Shown: positions 8,061 to 18,800 of the stretch, in pieces | Numbering within the stretch: the stretch's first letter is position 1 | Layout of the letters: each line of letters opens with the position of its first letter | NCBI GenBank assembly: GCA_009193035.1 | Contig: SWDT01000103.1 | Span: forward strand, 1 to 64,000 | Direction of reading: 5' to 3' | Origin: Halicephalobus mephisto | Taxonomy: Eukaryota > Nematoda > Chromadorea > Rhabditida > Panagrolaimidae | DNA length: 64,000 nt | Program-made: the position numbers and the translations under genes | The notes under the pieces: generated by a model | What the model was told of the DNA's origin: nothing | What the model saw: the letters and a program-made list of their open reading frames with translations, nothing else | Database searches by the model: none

Positions 8061-10759
8061 TTAGTTAGGCATTGACGAAGACACGTTGTGGTTTTGTTTC
8101 GAGCCGTTCTTGATGTTCTTCGAAATCCAGTCCATGCCATCCTGAAAATCGAGACAAACCATTTTCCAATTTCCATGTTTCAAAAAGGCCAAGAGTCAAA
8201 TTTCTAATGGAGTTTTTGTGTTTAGTATCGTTTTAAACTAATAGTCAGAATCCAACATCGAGATCCAACATTTTCACAGCGATATCGGCTTACAAAACTT
8301 ACTACCCTGGGGCATTTAGTTCCTATTTCGTAAAATTCATATATTTCTTAATTTTTAGACTAGTATTTTCGATATATGAAATAACACGGTACACGAATCA
8401 AGTCTTCAAAATACTGATCTAAAAAAATTCCGAAATTAACATAATCCAAAGAGGAAAATGTCCCAAGGGAGGAATCATTTTGCAATTTATTTTTCCTTTT
8501 CAGATCAGTCTTTCCGATATATGAAAATCTAATATAACAATCAACAGCCAAAAATATTGATGTAAAGAGGAAAAATCCCAAAATTAACATAATCCAAGGA
8601 GAAAAACGTCCCAAAAAAGGAACTACTATCGTATACCGAGCAGTAACTCAAAAAATAGTCATTTCTACACGATCGATCGAAAACAGTTCTAAAAAAACTA
8701 CTATTTAATTTTTTTACTTTTTTAGACCAGTCATTTTTCGTCTTGAAATACCCTAATAATGAAAAACTGGTTTAAAAAAGTAAAAATTGTAAAACAGTTC
8801 CTTGGGACATTTACGTTTTCGATCTTCATTAATTTCGAAATTTTTTAACATCAAACTTTTCAGTCATGATTGTTATTTTAGGCTAATCTATTTACAAAAA
8901 ATGATCTAAAAAGATAAAAATGAGATTTTTTATGAAATCAGAAAACAATTGTTTTATAACGAATACTATCGTGGAAAAATTAATATTTCGACGTTGGATT
9001 TTGATTATTAATTTTGATGCAGAATAACGACTTACTTTGATCCCTTCTCCGTTCATCGCGGAACAGGCCTGGATTTGCCAAGAACGGTCCCTAATGTTGA
9101 TCAACTGAAGTCCATCCGCGATTTCGTTAGCCTTAGCAGCAGTTGCCAAATCTTGTTTATTAGCAAATATAAGTATCGGAACAGCTCTTAATTTGTCTTC
9201 ATCCAGAAGTTCATAAAGTTCCTACAAAGTTAAAATTCATATATGAGATATTTGTAAAAATTAAAGTTCATATATGAAATATTCTTAGAAATAAAAGTTC
9301 ATATATTAAATGTCCCTAAAAAGGTAAAATTCATATATGAGATAGCTCTAAAAAGTTAAAATTCATATATGAGATATCTCTAAAAATGAAAGTTCATATA
9401 AAAAGTGGAAAACTCACCAATGAGGTCTCGTCAAATCGTTTGCGGTCAGTGCTGTCAATTACGTAAATCTGGAAATTACGACATGGTAATTAATTAAACA
9501 AAGTATTTTCAAAATTAAAAAACTACGGTTTCAGAATTAAAATTTTCAATAAAATCGAATTTGTTCCGGTCCGTAATCACGTTATATGAAAATTATATTA
9601 TCAAAGGTGAAAAAAGAAAATTTTAAAAATTGTTTCAAAATGAAATTTCAAGATTCTAGAAAGTTCTAAAACTTGGACGCAAATTAAGCACGAGTGAATT
9701 TTGGAAAATTTCCAGATTTGTCATTTTTCCCACTTTTATAAAACCCCTTTTTGTGTGGGAATTAAAAAATACTGAGAAATTACAATACTACAAAAATTAA
9801 AAGTTAACAAAGTTATTTAGATGTGGATTTTATAAAAATTCCGAAAATTTAGGTAAAAGAGAGAGAGGGGACAGGGCGAGAAAAAAAAGAGAAAAGAGAA
9901 GAGAGAGAAAGAAGAGAGAGTGAGAAGAAAGAGAGAGAGGAGAGGAAGAGAGAAGAAAGAGAGGAGGAAGAAAGAGAGAAAGAACAGCGCGAGTCAATTT
10001 TGACAATCAATTGCCAGATTTACAACTTTTGTCATTTTTATCAATCTCTCGCTCTTTGCGCGGGAATTCAAAAGTGCTAAATCTATATATCAATTTTTAA
10101 TTCAAAGATTAAAAATAACCGACCAAAACATCGGTATTGTCGAAGTAATTCTTCCAATAAGGTCGAATTTTTCGCTGACCTCCGATATCCCAAACATTCA
10201 ATTTTATGTCGTCAGAAATGACACTTTTGATGTTGAATCCCTGAAAAATTCCAAAAATAAAAAAATTTAAAATTTTTGAGATATATGAAAAAAAATTTAA
10301 ATTTTTGAATATATAAAAAAATTTAAATTTTTGAATATATAAAAAAAATTTAAATTTCTGAATATATAAAAAAATTAAAATTTTTGAGATATATGAAAAA
10401 AAATTAAAATTTTTGAATATATAAAAAAATTTAAATTTTTGAGATATATGGAAAAAAATTTAAATTTTTAAATATATGTGAAAAAAATTTAAATTTTTAA
10501 ATATATGAAAAATAAAAACTTGCTTGAGTGGGAGTTATGTGAGTTATGTCTTCGGCGGCCAGTTTTTTTAAAATCGTCGTTTTACCCGCGTTATCTAAGC
10601 CTGAAAACTCCAAAAATCCCTCAGGCAATTTAAAAAGTAATTACAAACCGAGTAGTAAAATTCGGAGTTCCCGACCTTGTTGAGTTTTGAATTTTTTTAA
10701 AATATTCAATAAACCCTAAAAAAATTATTTTTTTAAATTTTTAATAAAAAACAAACCAT
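8061..10759 (-). CDS. arl-3: ARL3 family small GTPase
   Basis: Seven coding exons: 10757-10759 (the ATG alone), 10649-10715, 10524-10600, 10124-10240, 9418-9468, 9036-9221 and 8061-8141. They total 582 nt (193 aa) with all phases matching. The N-terminus [11 protein letters not shown] with Gly2 is the amphipathic helix of ARL3. G motifs: GLDNAGKT (G1), TPTQGFN (switch I), [13 protein letters not shown] (G3/switch II), FANKQD (G4), CSAMNGEG (G5). Closest match from memory is ARL3, which releases lipidated cargo from UNC119/PDE6D carriers at the cilium. Intron 3 uses a GC donor (CAA|GCAAGT). Intron 6 (8142-9035) holds a partial tandem duplication of about 147 bp. The C-terminus is about 10 residues longer than in human ARL3 (ends SSSMPN). 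It starts 54 bp from a small divergent plus-strand frame. Confidence 0.93.
8340..8645. repeat. About 147-bp tandem duplication in arl-3 intron 6
   Basis: Two diverged copies share TTTCGATATATGAAA, ATTAACATAATCCAA and GAGAAAAACGTCCCA blocks, at about 8355-8470 and 8500-8625. They carry the GGCATTTAGTTCCT-type motif family also seen at 49.7 and 61.2 kb. Confidence 0.6.
9228..9405. repeat. Short tandem array filling arl-3 intron 5
   Basis: Six units of AAATTCATATATGAGATAT(C/T)TCTAAAAA, about 37 bp each, fill nearly all of the intron between the 9036-9221 and 9418-9468 exons. Confidence 0.8.
9855..9995. repeat. Purine-rich GA tract
   Basis: About 140 nt of almost pure purine (GAGAGA, GAAGAGAG) on the plus strand inside arl-3 intron 4. 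It is followed by R3-family DNA (GTCAATTTTGACAATCAATT to GCGCGGGAATTC). On the coding strand it is a polypyrimidine run. Confidence 0.85.
10255..10515. repeat. About 32-bp tandem array in arl-3 intron 3
   Basis: Eight or nine units of AAATTTAAATTTTTGAATAT/GAGATATATGAAAAA lie between the exon at 10124-10240 and the GC-donor exon at 10524-10600. The intron is essentially this array. Confidence 0.8.
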
Positions 10760-10813
10760 TTTAAAATTTTTTGAAGGTTTTCGGAAAAATAATTTACGAA
10801 AGAATCTGCCAGA

Positions 10814-10921
10814 ATGGAAGTAATCGGACTGTTTGCGTGTTTCGTTGCTGTAGGCAGTGTTGCCATGTCAACAGGCCCCGACGGCTTTTGGTTTATAAAA
10901 TTTAAAAAAATAAAAAAGTAA
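10814..10921 (+). CDS. Possible small hydrophobic protein, divergent from arl-3
   Basis: ATG at 10814 opens a 35-codon frame. Its first 28 codons are unusually GC-rich for this DNA and encode a hydrophobic stretch (MEVIGLFACFVAVGSVAMST) followed by GPDGFW; the last codons are AT-rich read-through to a TAA. A donor-like TG|GTTTAT after GPDGF suggests it could be a first exon, but I found no convincing second exon before the array at 11.1 kb. It is not recognised. It could equally be arl-3 promoter sequence, since only 54 bp separate the two starts. Confidence 0.3.
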   Translation: MEVIGLFACFVAVGSVAMSTGPDGFWFIKFKKIKK

Positions 10922-11039
10922 AAAAATAAGGAAATTTAAAAAAGTAAAAAAATTTAAAAAATTAAAAAGTTAAAAAATTTAAAAATAAGAAAATTTAAAA
11001 ATAAAAGTAAAAAATAAGAAACAGGTGGATCTTATTTTT

Positions 11040-11710
11040 AGTGCTTTTATAGTCGAAATTTGTGAAATTTCGACATTAAAATCAAATTAAATTTCCTTGC
11101 AACAATTGAATTGCTCGACTTGTCTGAATGTTGCAAGCAAAGTGCATATTTTAATTCGGCTTTAAATTTTCATGAATGTAAAAGGAAAAATAATGACTGG
11201 TTTGCGCATATGTTGAAGGAAAATTGCAGATTTAATTTTTATTTTGACCTAATTGCTGGAATGTTGCAGGCATATTGCAAAATTTTTTCTATTTTTATTT
11301 TGATCTAATTGCTGGAATGCTGCGAGCATATTGCAGATTTAATTTTTATTTTGACCTATCTGCTGGAATGCTGCAGGCATATTGGATGCTTTTTTGCTTC
11401 AATGTCTTCATAAATGTAAATATATAAATGACGACTAATCTGATTAAGTATTACTAGGAATCTGGAGGTTTAATTTCGACACCGACTTAACTGCTTCAAT
11501 GTTGCTCGCAACCTGCAGATTTGACTTTAATTTTGAATTTTCTGTCCCAATGTTGCTCGCAACCTGCATATTTGACTTTAATTTTGAATTTTCTGTGTCT
11601 CAATGTTGCTCGCAACCTGCATATTTGACTTTAATTTTGAATTTTCTGTCTCAATGTTGCTCGCAGCTTGCAAGTTTAATTTTAATTTTAGTATTTACAT
11701 CGACATAGAT
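11040..11710. repeat. TTGC-n-GCAA array family, copy 3
   Basis: Two sub-arrays: units around GGAATGTTGCAGGCATATTG (11100-11390), then four close units of CAATGTTGCTCGCAACCTGC (11500-11680, about 58-62 bp period) separated by ATTTTGAATTTTCTGTC. The left edge has GTCGAAATTT and the right edge CATCGACATAGATTTATAAA, in line with the inverted ends of the family. Confidence 0.75.
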
Positions 11711-11869
11711 TTATAAATTACAAAAAAACAGATTTTTAATATTGATTACTGTAGTTTTAATATTTCCAAAATTTTAATAATTTTATATTTAAAAATTATC
11801 CCTGTAAAGCAAAATGTATTTTATGTCTTAATTTAGTAGTTTCGTTTATCAAAAATATATTTTAAAAAT

Positions 11870-12385
11870 TAATGACGGAATTGTGTAGAATTACGAAATC
11901 ACGCAAAATCGAAATTTCAGACCACTTCTGTTTTGATCTGTTGCGGAAATTCTCGTCAACACAATTTTATAAAAACATTTGTTTTCGAATTTTTAAATAA
12001 TAAAATTACGATTAAATTCTTAAAAAACAACAAAAACATTAAATTTTATAATTTTGGGTCCTGACTGGAAAATTCCAAATTTTCGCGTCGAGACTGTTTC
12101 TTTACAAAATTAAGTTTATTTTTTTTAAATAATAAAATTACGATTAAATTTTTAAAAAACAACAAAAAACATTAAATTTTATAGTTTTGGGTCCCGACTG
12201 GAAAATTCCAAATTTTCGTGTTGGGACCATTTCGTTACGAAATTAAGTTTATTTTTTTTTTAAATAATAAAATTACGATTAAATTCTTAAAAAATAACAA
12301 AAAACATTAAATTTTATAGTTTTGGGTCCCGACTGGAAAATTCCAAATTTTCGTCTTGGGATCATTTCGTTATAAAATTCTCTGA
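11870..12385. repeat. R2 family tandem repeat, about 120 bp x 3
   Basis: GGGTCCCGACTGGAAAATTC followed by CAAATTTTCGNNTTGGGA recurs near 12057, 12188 and 12325 with an intervening AAATAATAAAATTACGATTA block. This is the reverse-orientation counterpart of the 7.2 kb array. Confidence 0.8.
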
Positions 12386-12575
12386 ATGCTATGATTTATT
12401 TTACAAATTGTGAGAATTTTATTAACTTTGGACGAATTGAAATTGGAGCCATAATTATGAAAATTTTGATTTCGAAAATCAAAATCGAACTGAATTGTTA
12501 TTTATGTTTTTTCCAGATGGAACTAAAAATAAACGACGGATAAATTAAAATCAAAAATCCTCGTTTAAAATTTTC

Positions 12576-13795
12576 TCAATTGAATTCCTGAAATCTGCGA
12601 AAGTAAAATTTTTCAGGATAAGGATATCCAGCGTTATCCACGTAGACCGGCTCCAGGGGACCTTCGAATTCCATAGAAGGGGAATCTGCTCGTTTCCCGA
12701 AGCGAACCAAGGAATTTCTCATTGCTTTTTTGTCAGGTCTCACTCGGAATCTGAAAAATATTTTTTGAAATAAAAATAAAATTTCCTAATTTAAAAAAAA
12801 ATAAAAATAAAATTTTCTAATTCAACAAATAAATTTTGAATTTCCAATTTTTTTTAAAATAAAATTTTAATTTTTTAATTTAAAAAAAATTTAATGTTCT
12901 GATTTTTATCGTTTTTGAAAAAAACCGTTGAATTTTTTATTTAATTTTCGAAATAGCTTTGTTGTGGAATGTAATTGTTAAAAATGATATTTTGAATTTT
13001 TTCATTTAATGTAAATAAAACTTAAAAAATTTAATTTCTTCAGTATTGGCCCAAATTCTAATATTCTGAAAATTACTTGGCCAATCAGTCTTTTTTTATT
13101 TCTATTAATGTCTGCAAAGAGGTCAACATCAAACTAAAATCTGCAGTATGCTTGCAACATTGGGGCAGATAAATTGAAGCAAAATTTGCAGGTTGCACGC
13201 AACATTAGAGCAACTGAGTCGATATACTTATATTTACATTTATGAAAATTTCAAATCAAAGTAAAATTTGAAATTTATTCGCCGCATTTAGACAGATTGG
13301 CCTAATTTTTATGAAAAAATTCAGTTAAATTTTGACTTTGATGTCGACCCCTTTATGGACCTTTAGAACTGAAAAAAATCGTTTATCTTTGTCCTTGTAA
13401 AATTCGGATTTTAAGAAGAAAGTGGTAAACATGACAAGTGCTTAAAATTAAATTTTTCTAAATTTTTTCAAACCTAATTTTTGGTTTTTAAAAAATGAAA
13501 AAAATTTTTTTTTAAATTTTACTTTTTTGAAAAATCTATAAAATTAATTTTTTTTAAATTTAAATTATTTTATTTTTTAAATTCAGAAATTTTTAATTTT
13601 TTTAAATTTAGAATTTTTTAATTCAGAAATTTTTAATTTTTTTAAATTTAAATTATTTTGTAAAAATTGAATTTTATTAAATACTAAGTATACAGTATTA
13701 GGCATACTGTAGACGTACCCGATAGAAGCTGAAGCGATCAAGGAGATCATGACGGCGACCATGAGAAGTCGGAATAATTGTTTCGTAACGTTCAT
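12576..13795 (-). CDS. flp-32: FMRFamide-like neuropeptide precursor (FLP-32 type)
   Basis: Two exons, 13719-13795 and 12576-12750, joined in phase 2 (GG|A), encode 83 aa. The N-terminus MNVTKQLFRLLMVAVMISLI is a signal peptide that runs on into ASASIG. In exon 2 the order is RPDKK-AMRNSLVRFG-KR: dibasic sites flank one peptide whose Gly would be converted to a C-terminal amide, giving AMRNSLVRF-NH2. To my knowledge this is the exact C. elegans FLP-32 peptide. A 43-residue acidic/aromatic tail (starting ADSPSMEFEG) has no further cleavage-site peptide. The single-peptide layout separates it from flp-11, which carries several related peptides. The 968-bp intron contains an R1-family element. 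Confidence 0.92.
13095..13370. repeat. TTGC-n-GCAA family, copy 4, inside flp-32 intron
   Basis: A short copy with about three cores (GCAGTATGCTTGCAACATT, GCAGGTTGCACGCAACATT). The ends are GCAAAGAGGTCAACATCAAA on the left and GACTTTGATGTCGACCCCTT on the right, an imperfect inverted pair of about 25 bp. This is the clearest copy of the whole-element structure. Confidence 0.75.
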
Positions 13796-13924
13796 TTTTA
13801 GTTTTCTGGACTAGGAGACCAAGAAATAAGAAAATAAATCTTAAAAAATAAATTTATTAAAATAAAAAAATAAATTCCGTAAAAAAAATAAAAAATTTGA
13901 ATTTTTTTTAAATTGGAAAATTTT

Positions 13925-14525
13925 TAGGAATACGGTAGATAAAACTTATTAGAAAAATCAATTTTTATAAAATTGTTTCAAAATTACTGTATTACGGTAA
14001 AAAAAACAATTTTTGAAATTCTACGACTTTTGGAAAATCTGTTTGAAATCATAGGATTATGGTAAATAAAAACATTATTTTTTAAAGATTTTCTGATTTC
14101 AGAAATTCTTCCAAAACCACAGTAATACGGTAAAAAAGTTATTTTTTAAAGATTCTCGGATTCCAGAAAGCTTCCTTAAGATCTTAAGATTACGGTATAA
14201 AATTACTTTTTAAACATTTTCTGATTCCAAAAAGTCTTCTAAAACCACGAGATTACGGTAAAAAAGTTATTTTTTAAAGATTCTTGAATTTCAGAAATCT
14301 TTTTCGAAAATCATGGATTACGGTAAAAGAAATTATTTTAAAGATTTTCTAATTTCAGAAATTTTTCTAAGAACACGGGATTACGGTAAAAAAGTTATTT
14401 TTTAAAGATTCTTGAATTTCAGAAATCCTTTTTGAAAACCATGGATTACGATAAAAAAAATTATTTTAAAGATTCTTGAATTTCAGAAATCCTTTTCGAA
14501 AACCATGGATTACGGTAAAAAGATC
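13925..14525. repeat. About 64-bp tandem repeat, 10 copies
   Basis: The phrase GGATTACGGTAAAAAAGTTA recurs with TACGGT (or TATGGT/TACGAT) at 13931, 13993, 14059, 14126, 14191, 14254, 14319, 14382, 14447 and 14511, a period of 62-67 bp. Each unit also carries TTTCAGAAATC. The array lies upstream of flp-32 and abuts the ATG of the frame at 14531. Confidence 0.9.
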
Positions 14526-14530
14526 AAAAA

Positions 14531-14773
14531 ATGAACCGTTTAAGACGACAGATGGATTTTGACTTTTCTGAAAGCTTATATACTTATCCAGAAAGAACGA
14601 CTCCACCCAGTTTTTTGACGACTTCGGAAGCCCGTTTCGAAATGACGACGGATTTCAGTGGGTGGAGCGCTTCTTTAGTTTTTTCTTTCACTCAGGAATC
14701 TGACACTGGCCAGCTAAAAACAGTTTTTGTTCATCAATTTAGATTGATAGATTCCACTAAATTTTTTTTTTGA
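14531..14773 (+). CDS. Unrecognised open frame
   Basis: An 80-codon plus-strand frame from ATG 14531. Base composition to about 14720 is clearly less AT-rich than its surroundings; the antisense frames are stop-rich. The peptide is Thr/Ser/Phe-rich (e.g. YPERTTPPSFLTTSEARFEM, DFSGWSASLVFSFTQ) with no motif I recognise. A second GC-richer segment at about 14896-14996 is open in a plus frame (DNYDKELVLLPGSLNPDKQD) and could be a further exon, but the splice sites between them are weak. It could instead be a conserved regulatory region upstream of flp-32. Confidence 0.3.
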   Translation: MNRLRRQMDFDFSESLYTYPERTTPPSFLTTSEARFEMTTDFSGWSASLVFSFTQESDTGQLKTVFVHQFRLIDSTKFFF

Positions 14774-15039
14774 ATGTTTCTGACAGCTCAAAAAATCTCA
14801 AAGGAAAATTTTTCAGAGTTCTTGATGAATTTGGCATTTTAAAAAAAAATTTTTATATTTAAAATAATTTATTTAAATTTGAATATTTTGATTAAAAACC
14901 AAAGTGGACAATTATGACAAGGAACTCGTCCTGCTTCCGGGGTCATTAAATCCGGACAAACAAGATCCACCGGATGACGTACCCTTGGAAAATAACAATA
15001 TTATTTTTTATCAATTAAAATTTTTAGAGTAAACACAGG

Positions 15040-15365
15040 AGTCCATAGATTAGAGTACCCCTATTTCTAAGAACATCCATAATATTATTTTTTATCAATT
15101 AAAATTCAGAAAATAAAAATTTCACAGATTGAAGTACCCCTATTTCTAAGAACATCTATAATATTTTTTATCAATTAAAATTTCGAAAATAAACATAGAA
15201 ATTTACATATTAGAATATCCCTATTTCTAAGAACATCCATAAAATTATTTTTTATCAATTAAAATTTTTAGAGTAAACACAGGAGTCCGTAGATTAGAGT
15301 ATCCCTATTTCTAAGAACATCCATAATATTATTTTTTATCAATTAAAATTTAGAAAATAAATATA
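15040..15365. repeat. About 81-bp tandem repeat, 4 copies
   Basis: CTATTTCTAAGAACATCYAT occurs at 15061, 15140, 15221 and 15305, with TTATCAATTAAAATTT between copies. The same unit reappears twice near 46.38 and 46.47 kb. Confidence 0.85.
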
Positions 15366-15822
15366 AAACTTTAATAGATGATGGTACTCCTCCTGAAACC
15401 CCCTTACTACTAAAATTATCCATTAACAACTTTTTACAGTAAGCACAGTTCCCAAACTACAGTACCTCTACTTCCAAAAACCTTCCTCAGTACTAAAATT
15501 ATTCCTTATTTTTTAAAAACAAAACCTCAAATTACAGTATCCTTTCAAAAACACCTCTCCAAACTACAGTACCTCTTCAAGAAAACTCCCCCAAATTACA
15601 GTATCCCCTCGAAAACCTCCCCCAATACTAAAATCCCTAAAATTCCTTCAATTCATCAATCCCAAATACCAGACTAACCAAACCCGTCACTCAACGATTA
15701 ATTTTCCCACAAACATATCAGATTCAGTTACTTTAAAAACAAACTATACAAATTTTTGAAATTTAAGAACTCTTGCCAACTTTAAAATTTATTTAAAAAA
15801 CGAAAAAAGATATCTTGCAACT

Positions 15823-18800
15823 TTAAGCTTCTCCACAAACGGGGAATTGGAAGCATGTAATATCCTGGATGAAGTTAGCAATGTTAATAGCTGCATTCTG
15901 ACTCGAGTCACTGTAAATACATTTTTCTCCACTGAAGTAGGTCAGATTCATGGCACTTCCAGAATCCAAATTATATCCTACTGAAATCAATCCAAACATT
16001 CCTCCTCTCTTCATAGCATTCAAGTAATTAACCGGATCTCCTCCAGTAAATGCCGAATTAGATGTTGCATAAACCACCAAATGTCTTGCATCAGTTCTAT
16101 ATCCAGAAGTCGTAGGATCATTGTATTCACTGATGATCAATTGAAGAGCAGCTGCCATATTTTGACCCATAAAATTACTACTTTTAGCGGGACTGATCAC
16201 TTTCTGGGCAGTTTTTCCATCAGAATCACTTAGATAATTCACAATCGAAGCATTACTGTTAACAACTACAGTACTCAACCGAGTAGTATTAGCAGTAAGA
16301 CTGAATTGAGAGAATGTCGAAATCATCATGTTCTTAATACTATTGAAGTTCGTCGATGATGAACCATCAAGAAGCAAAACAATGTCGTAGAATCTAGTAG
16401 TAAGGTCACAAGTTGGTGGAGTAGCTAAATAATAACATTAAAAAAAACCAAAAATTTTCAACAAAACGATCTCGAGATAAATTTAAAAACTTTCCAATTC
16501 AAATCCAAAATAAAAATTTAACGTTTTTGTAATTTTTCAAAAATTCAATCATATTTTTAAAAAATTAAAAGTAAAGATTTTCCACAAAGTAATTTCAACA
16601 CGGATTTTTAAAATCTAGTAAAAACCACAGTAATCCAAGACAAAATCTAATAACTAACTTTTTTAAGAAATATATTCTTCCAAAAAAATTTATAATTGCT
16701 AAATTAAGATATCTAAAATTCATAACTTTCTAAAATTAATAATTATAAATAAAATTATTAATAAACATTCTAAAAACAAACATCACTATTACAGTAATCT
16801 TCAAAAATATTATCTGTAATTTAAAATTTCTAAAATTTTCAGAAATATTATTCATAATTTAAAATTTCTAAAACTTCCAAAAAATATTATTCATAATTTA
16901 AAATTTTAAAACTTACGTGGTCTAGGAGGCAAATCAGATAAACAATGAACAGGAACAGATCGACGGAAAACAAATCCTTTTTGATCAACTCCATAAATGG
17001 CCAATTGATAAAAACTATTTGCATTACAACGGAATCCACGAACAGAAAACCATTGATAAGAACAATTAAATGATCTTTGACGAACTTCAGAAGTGAAAAT
17101 TTGAGCTCTATCAGATCCCCTGGTATTGTATAATTGGACATAATTAATCTGAACCATTGAAGCATTGTTTGTATGAAGTACAACAACATTCGTTTTTGCT
17201 AAAATTATTATTAATTACATAATACAATTATAAAAATTATAAAAATTTTTTGTAAAATCATCTTAAAAAAATTTTAAAAATTGCAAAAACTAAAAAAGAG
17301 CAAAATTACTAAATTTACTAATTTTTCCATTCTTATAATTTTTTTAAAAAAGTCAAAAAAACCACAATATTATTAAAAATAAAAATTTTTTTAAATTCTA
17401 AAAATAAAAAAAAACAATTTTCTTAATAATGTCAAACTTGTCATTTTTACATTTTTTAATACAAAAATTATAAATGTTAAAACTTATTTTTTCAAATTTA
17501 TAAAAAAAACCATACTTGGATCAGCTACAGCAACCCAATTAGCATCATCATTTGTTGCACCATTATACGAATCATCTGGAATCACAAATCCAGCAGTAAC
17601 TTCTATTTTAGAATTAGCATGAACATTAATCAAACAAGTTCCTTGAACAGAATCACTTGTAGAAATCAATCTATAAGTTCCGCCTTTTCCTGATGTTTTA
17701 TAAATACCAAAATAATTAAAGGAACTACTTATTAAATTTGGTGGAAGAATATTTGAATTATTTAATGGATCAATAAGTGTCAAACTTGGATTAACACCCG
17801 AATAAACAATTGTAATTTCAGGAGTATATGAATCCACACTGATCAATATTTCATCTCTTGTACAATTTCTAATCACAAACGAATCCAAAGCAGCTCCACG
17901 ATACAACGACGGCAAATATAACGGCAAAAGAGTATTCACCATATCATACGAAAATACAGTAAACAAATCTCCTCCCGATTGTTGTGGAAGAGCAAACAAG
18001 AAGCGATTATTTGCACTCGTCCAAGGAAGAGAACAAGGCGTCGAGATATCCGGAATAATTACTTGAATTTGAGCTTTAGTTTTTTGAATATTATTAAACA
18101 CCGATGTAAATTTCGAAATATCCTCCACTGAAGATTGAGTAAATAACAAAATCACAGATCCCGGAGATACAAATTGTGCATCATTCAAAGTGTCATTAAT
18201 CACTTGCATAATCGGTCTGGGACATTGATCTCCAGAAACACAGTTACTTCCAGGACAATCATAATTAGCATAACCCTTCAAAGCTTTAGCAATCACATTT
18301 ATATCGTTAGAATACGTCTTATTGTACCAGTAAGCTTGATTTGCCGCTGAAAAATAAATCATAAATATTAAATTTAAAAATAGTGATAATATTGACATAA
18401 ATTATTAACTACAGTATACATCATAATAAACTTAAAAAATCAAGAGTTTTTTATACTTTGATACAGTAACCGTAATTTTTGCAGGTTAATATCAAAACTG
18501 CCAGTTTTCCAAAATCTTCCATTTTCGAATTTTTTAGATTTTTAGTAAAATTAATCCAATTCAAATTCCAATTTTCACACAAAAAAGTGTAATTTTAGGT
18601 TGTGTAAAAATTTCAAAATATAAAAAAATTATCACATTTTCATGAATATTTGACATTTGTGACAAAAATTAAAATATAAAAATTACTATTTCGGTTTTTT
18701 ACCATACCAAAAGTTACGCTTTTTTGTGTTTAAATTTCTCAAAGTAATTTAAATAAAATTAAAACCCTCGAATTTAAATTAATTTAAAATTAACAATTCT

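Noticed and set aside
18353..18398. ATG 18398 as the start of a separate secreted protein (MSILSLFLNLIFMIYF)
   Set aside because: This stretch is intron ending TTTATTTTTCAG; splicing from 18880 to 18346 joins in phase and keeps the VWA-like domain whole, so the signal-like peptide is intronic.
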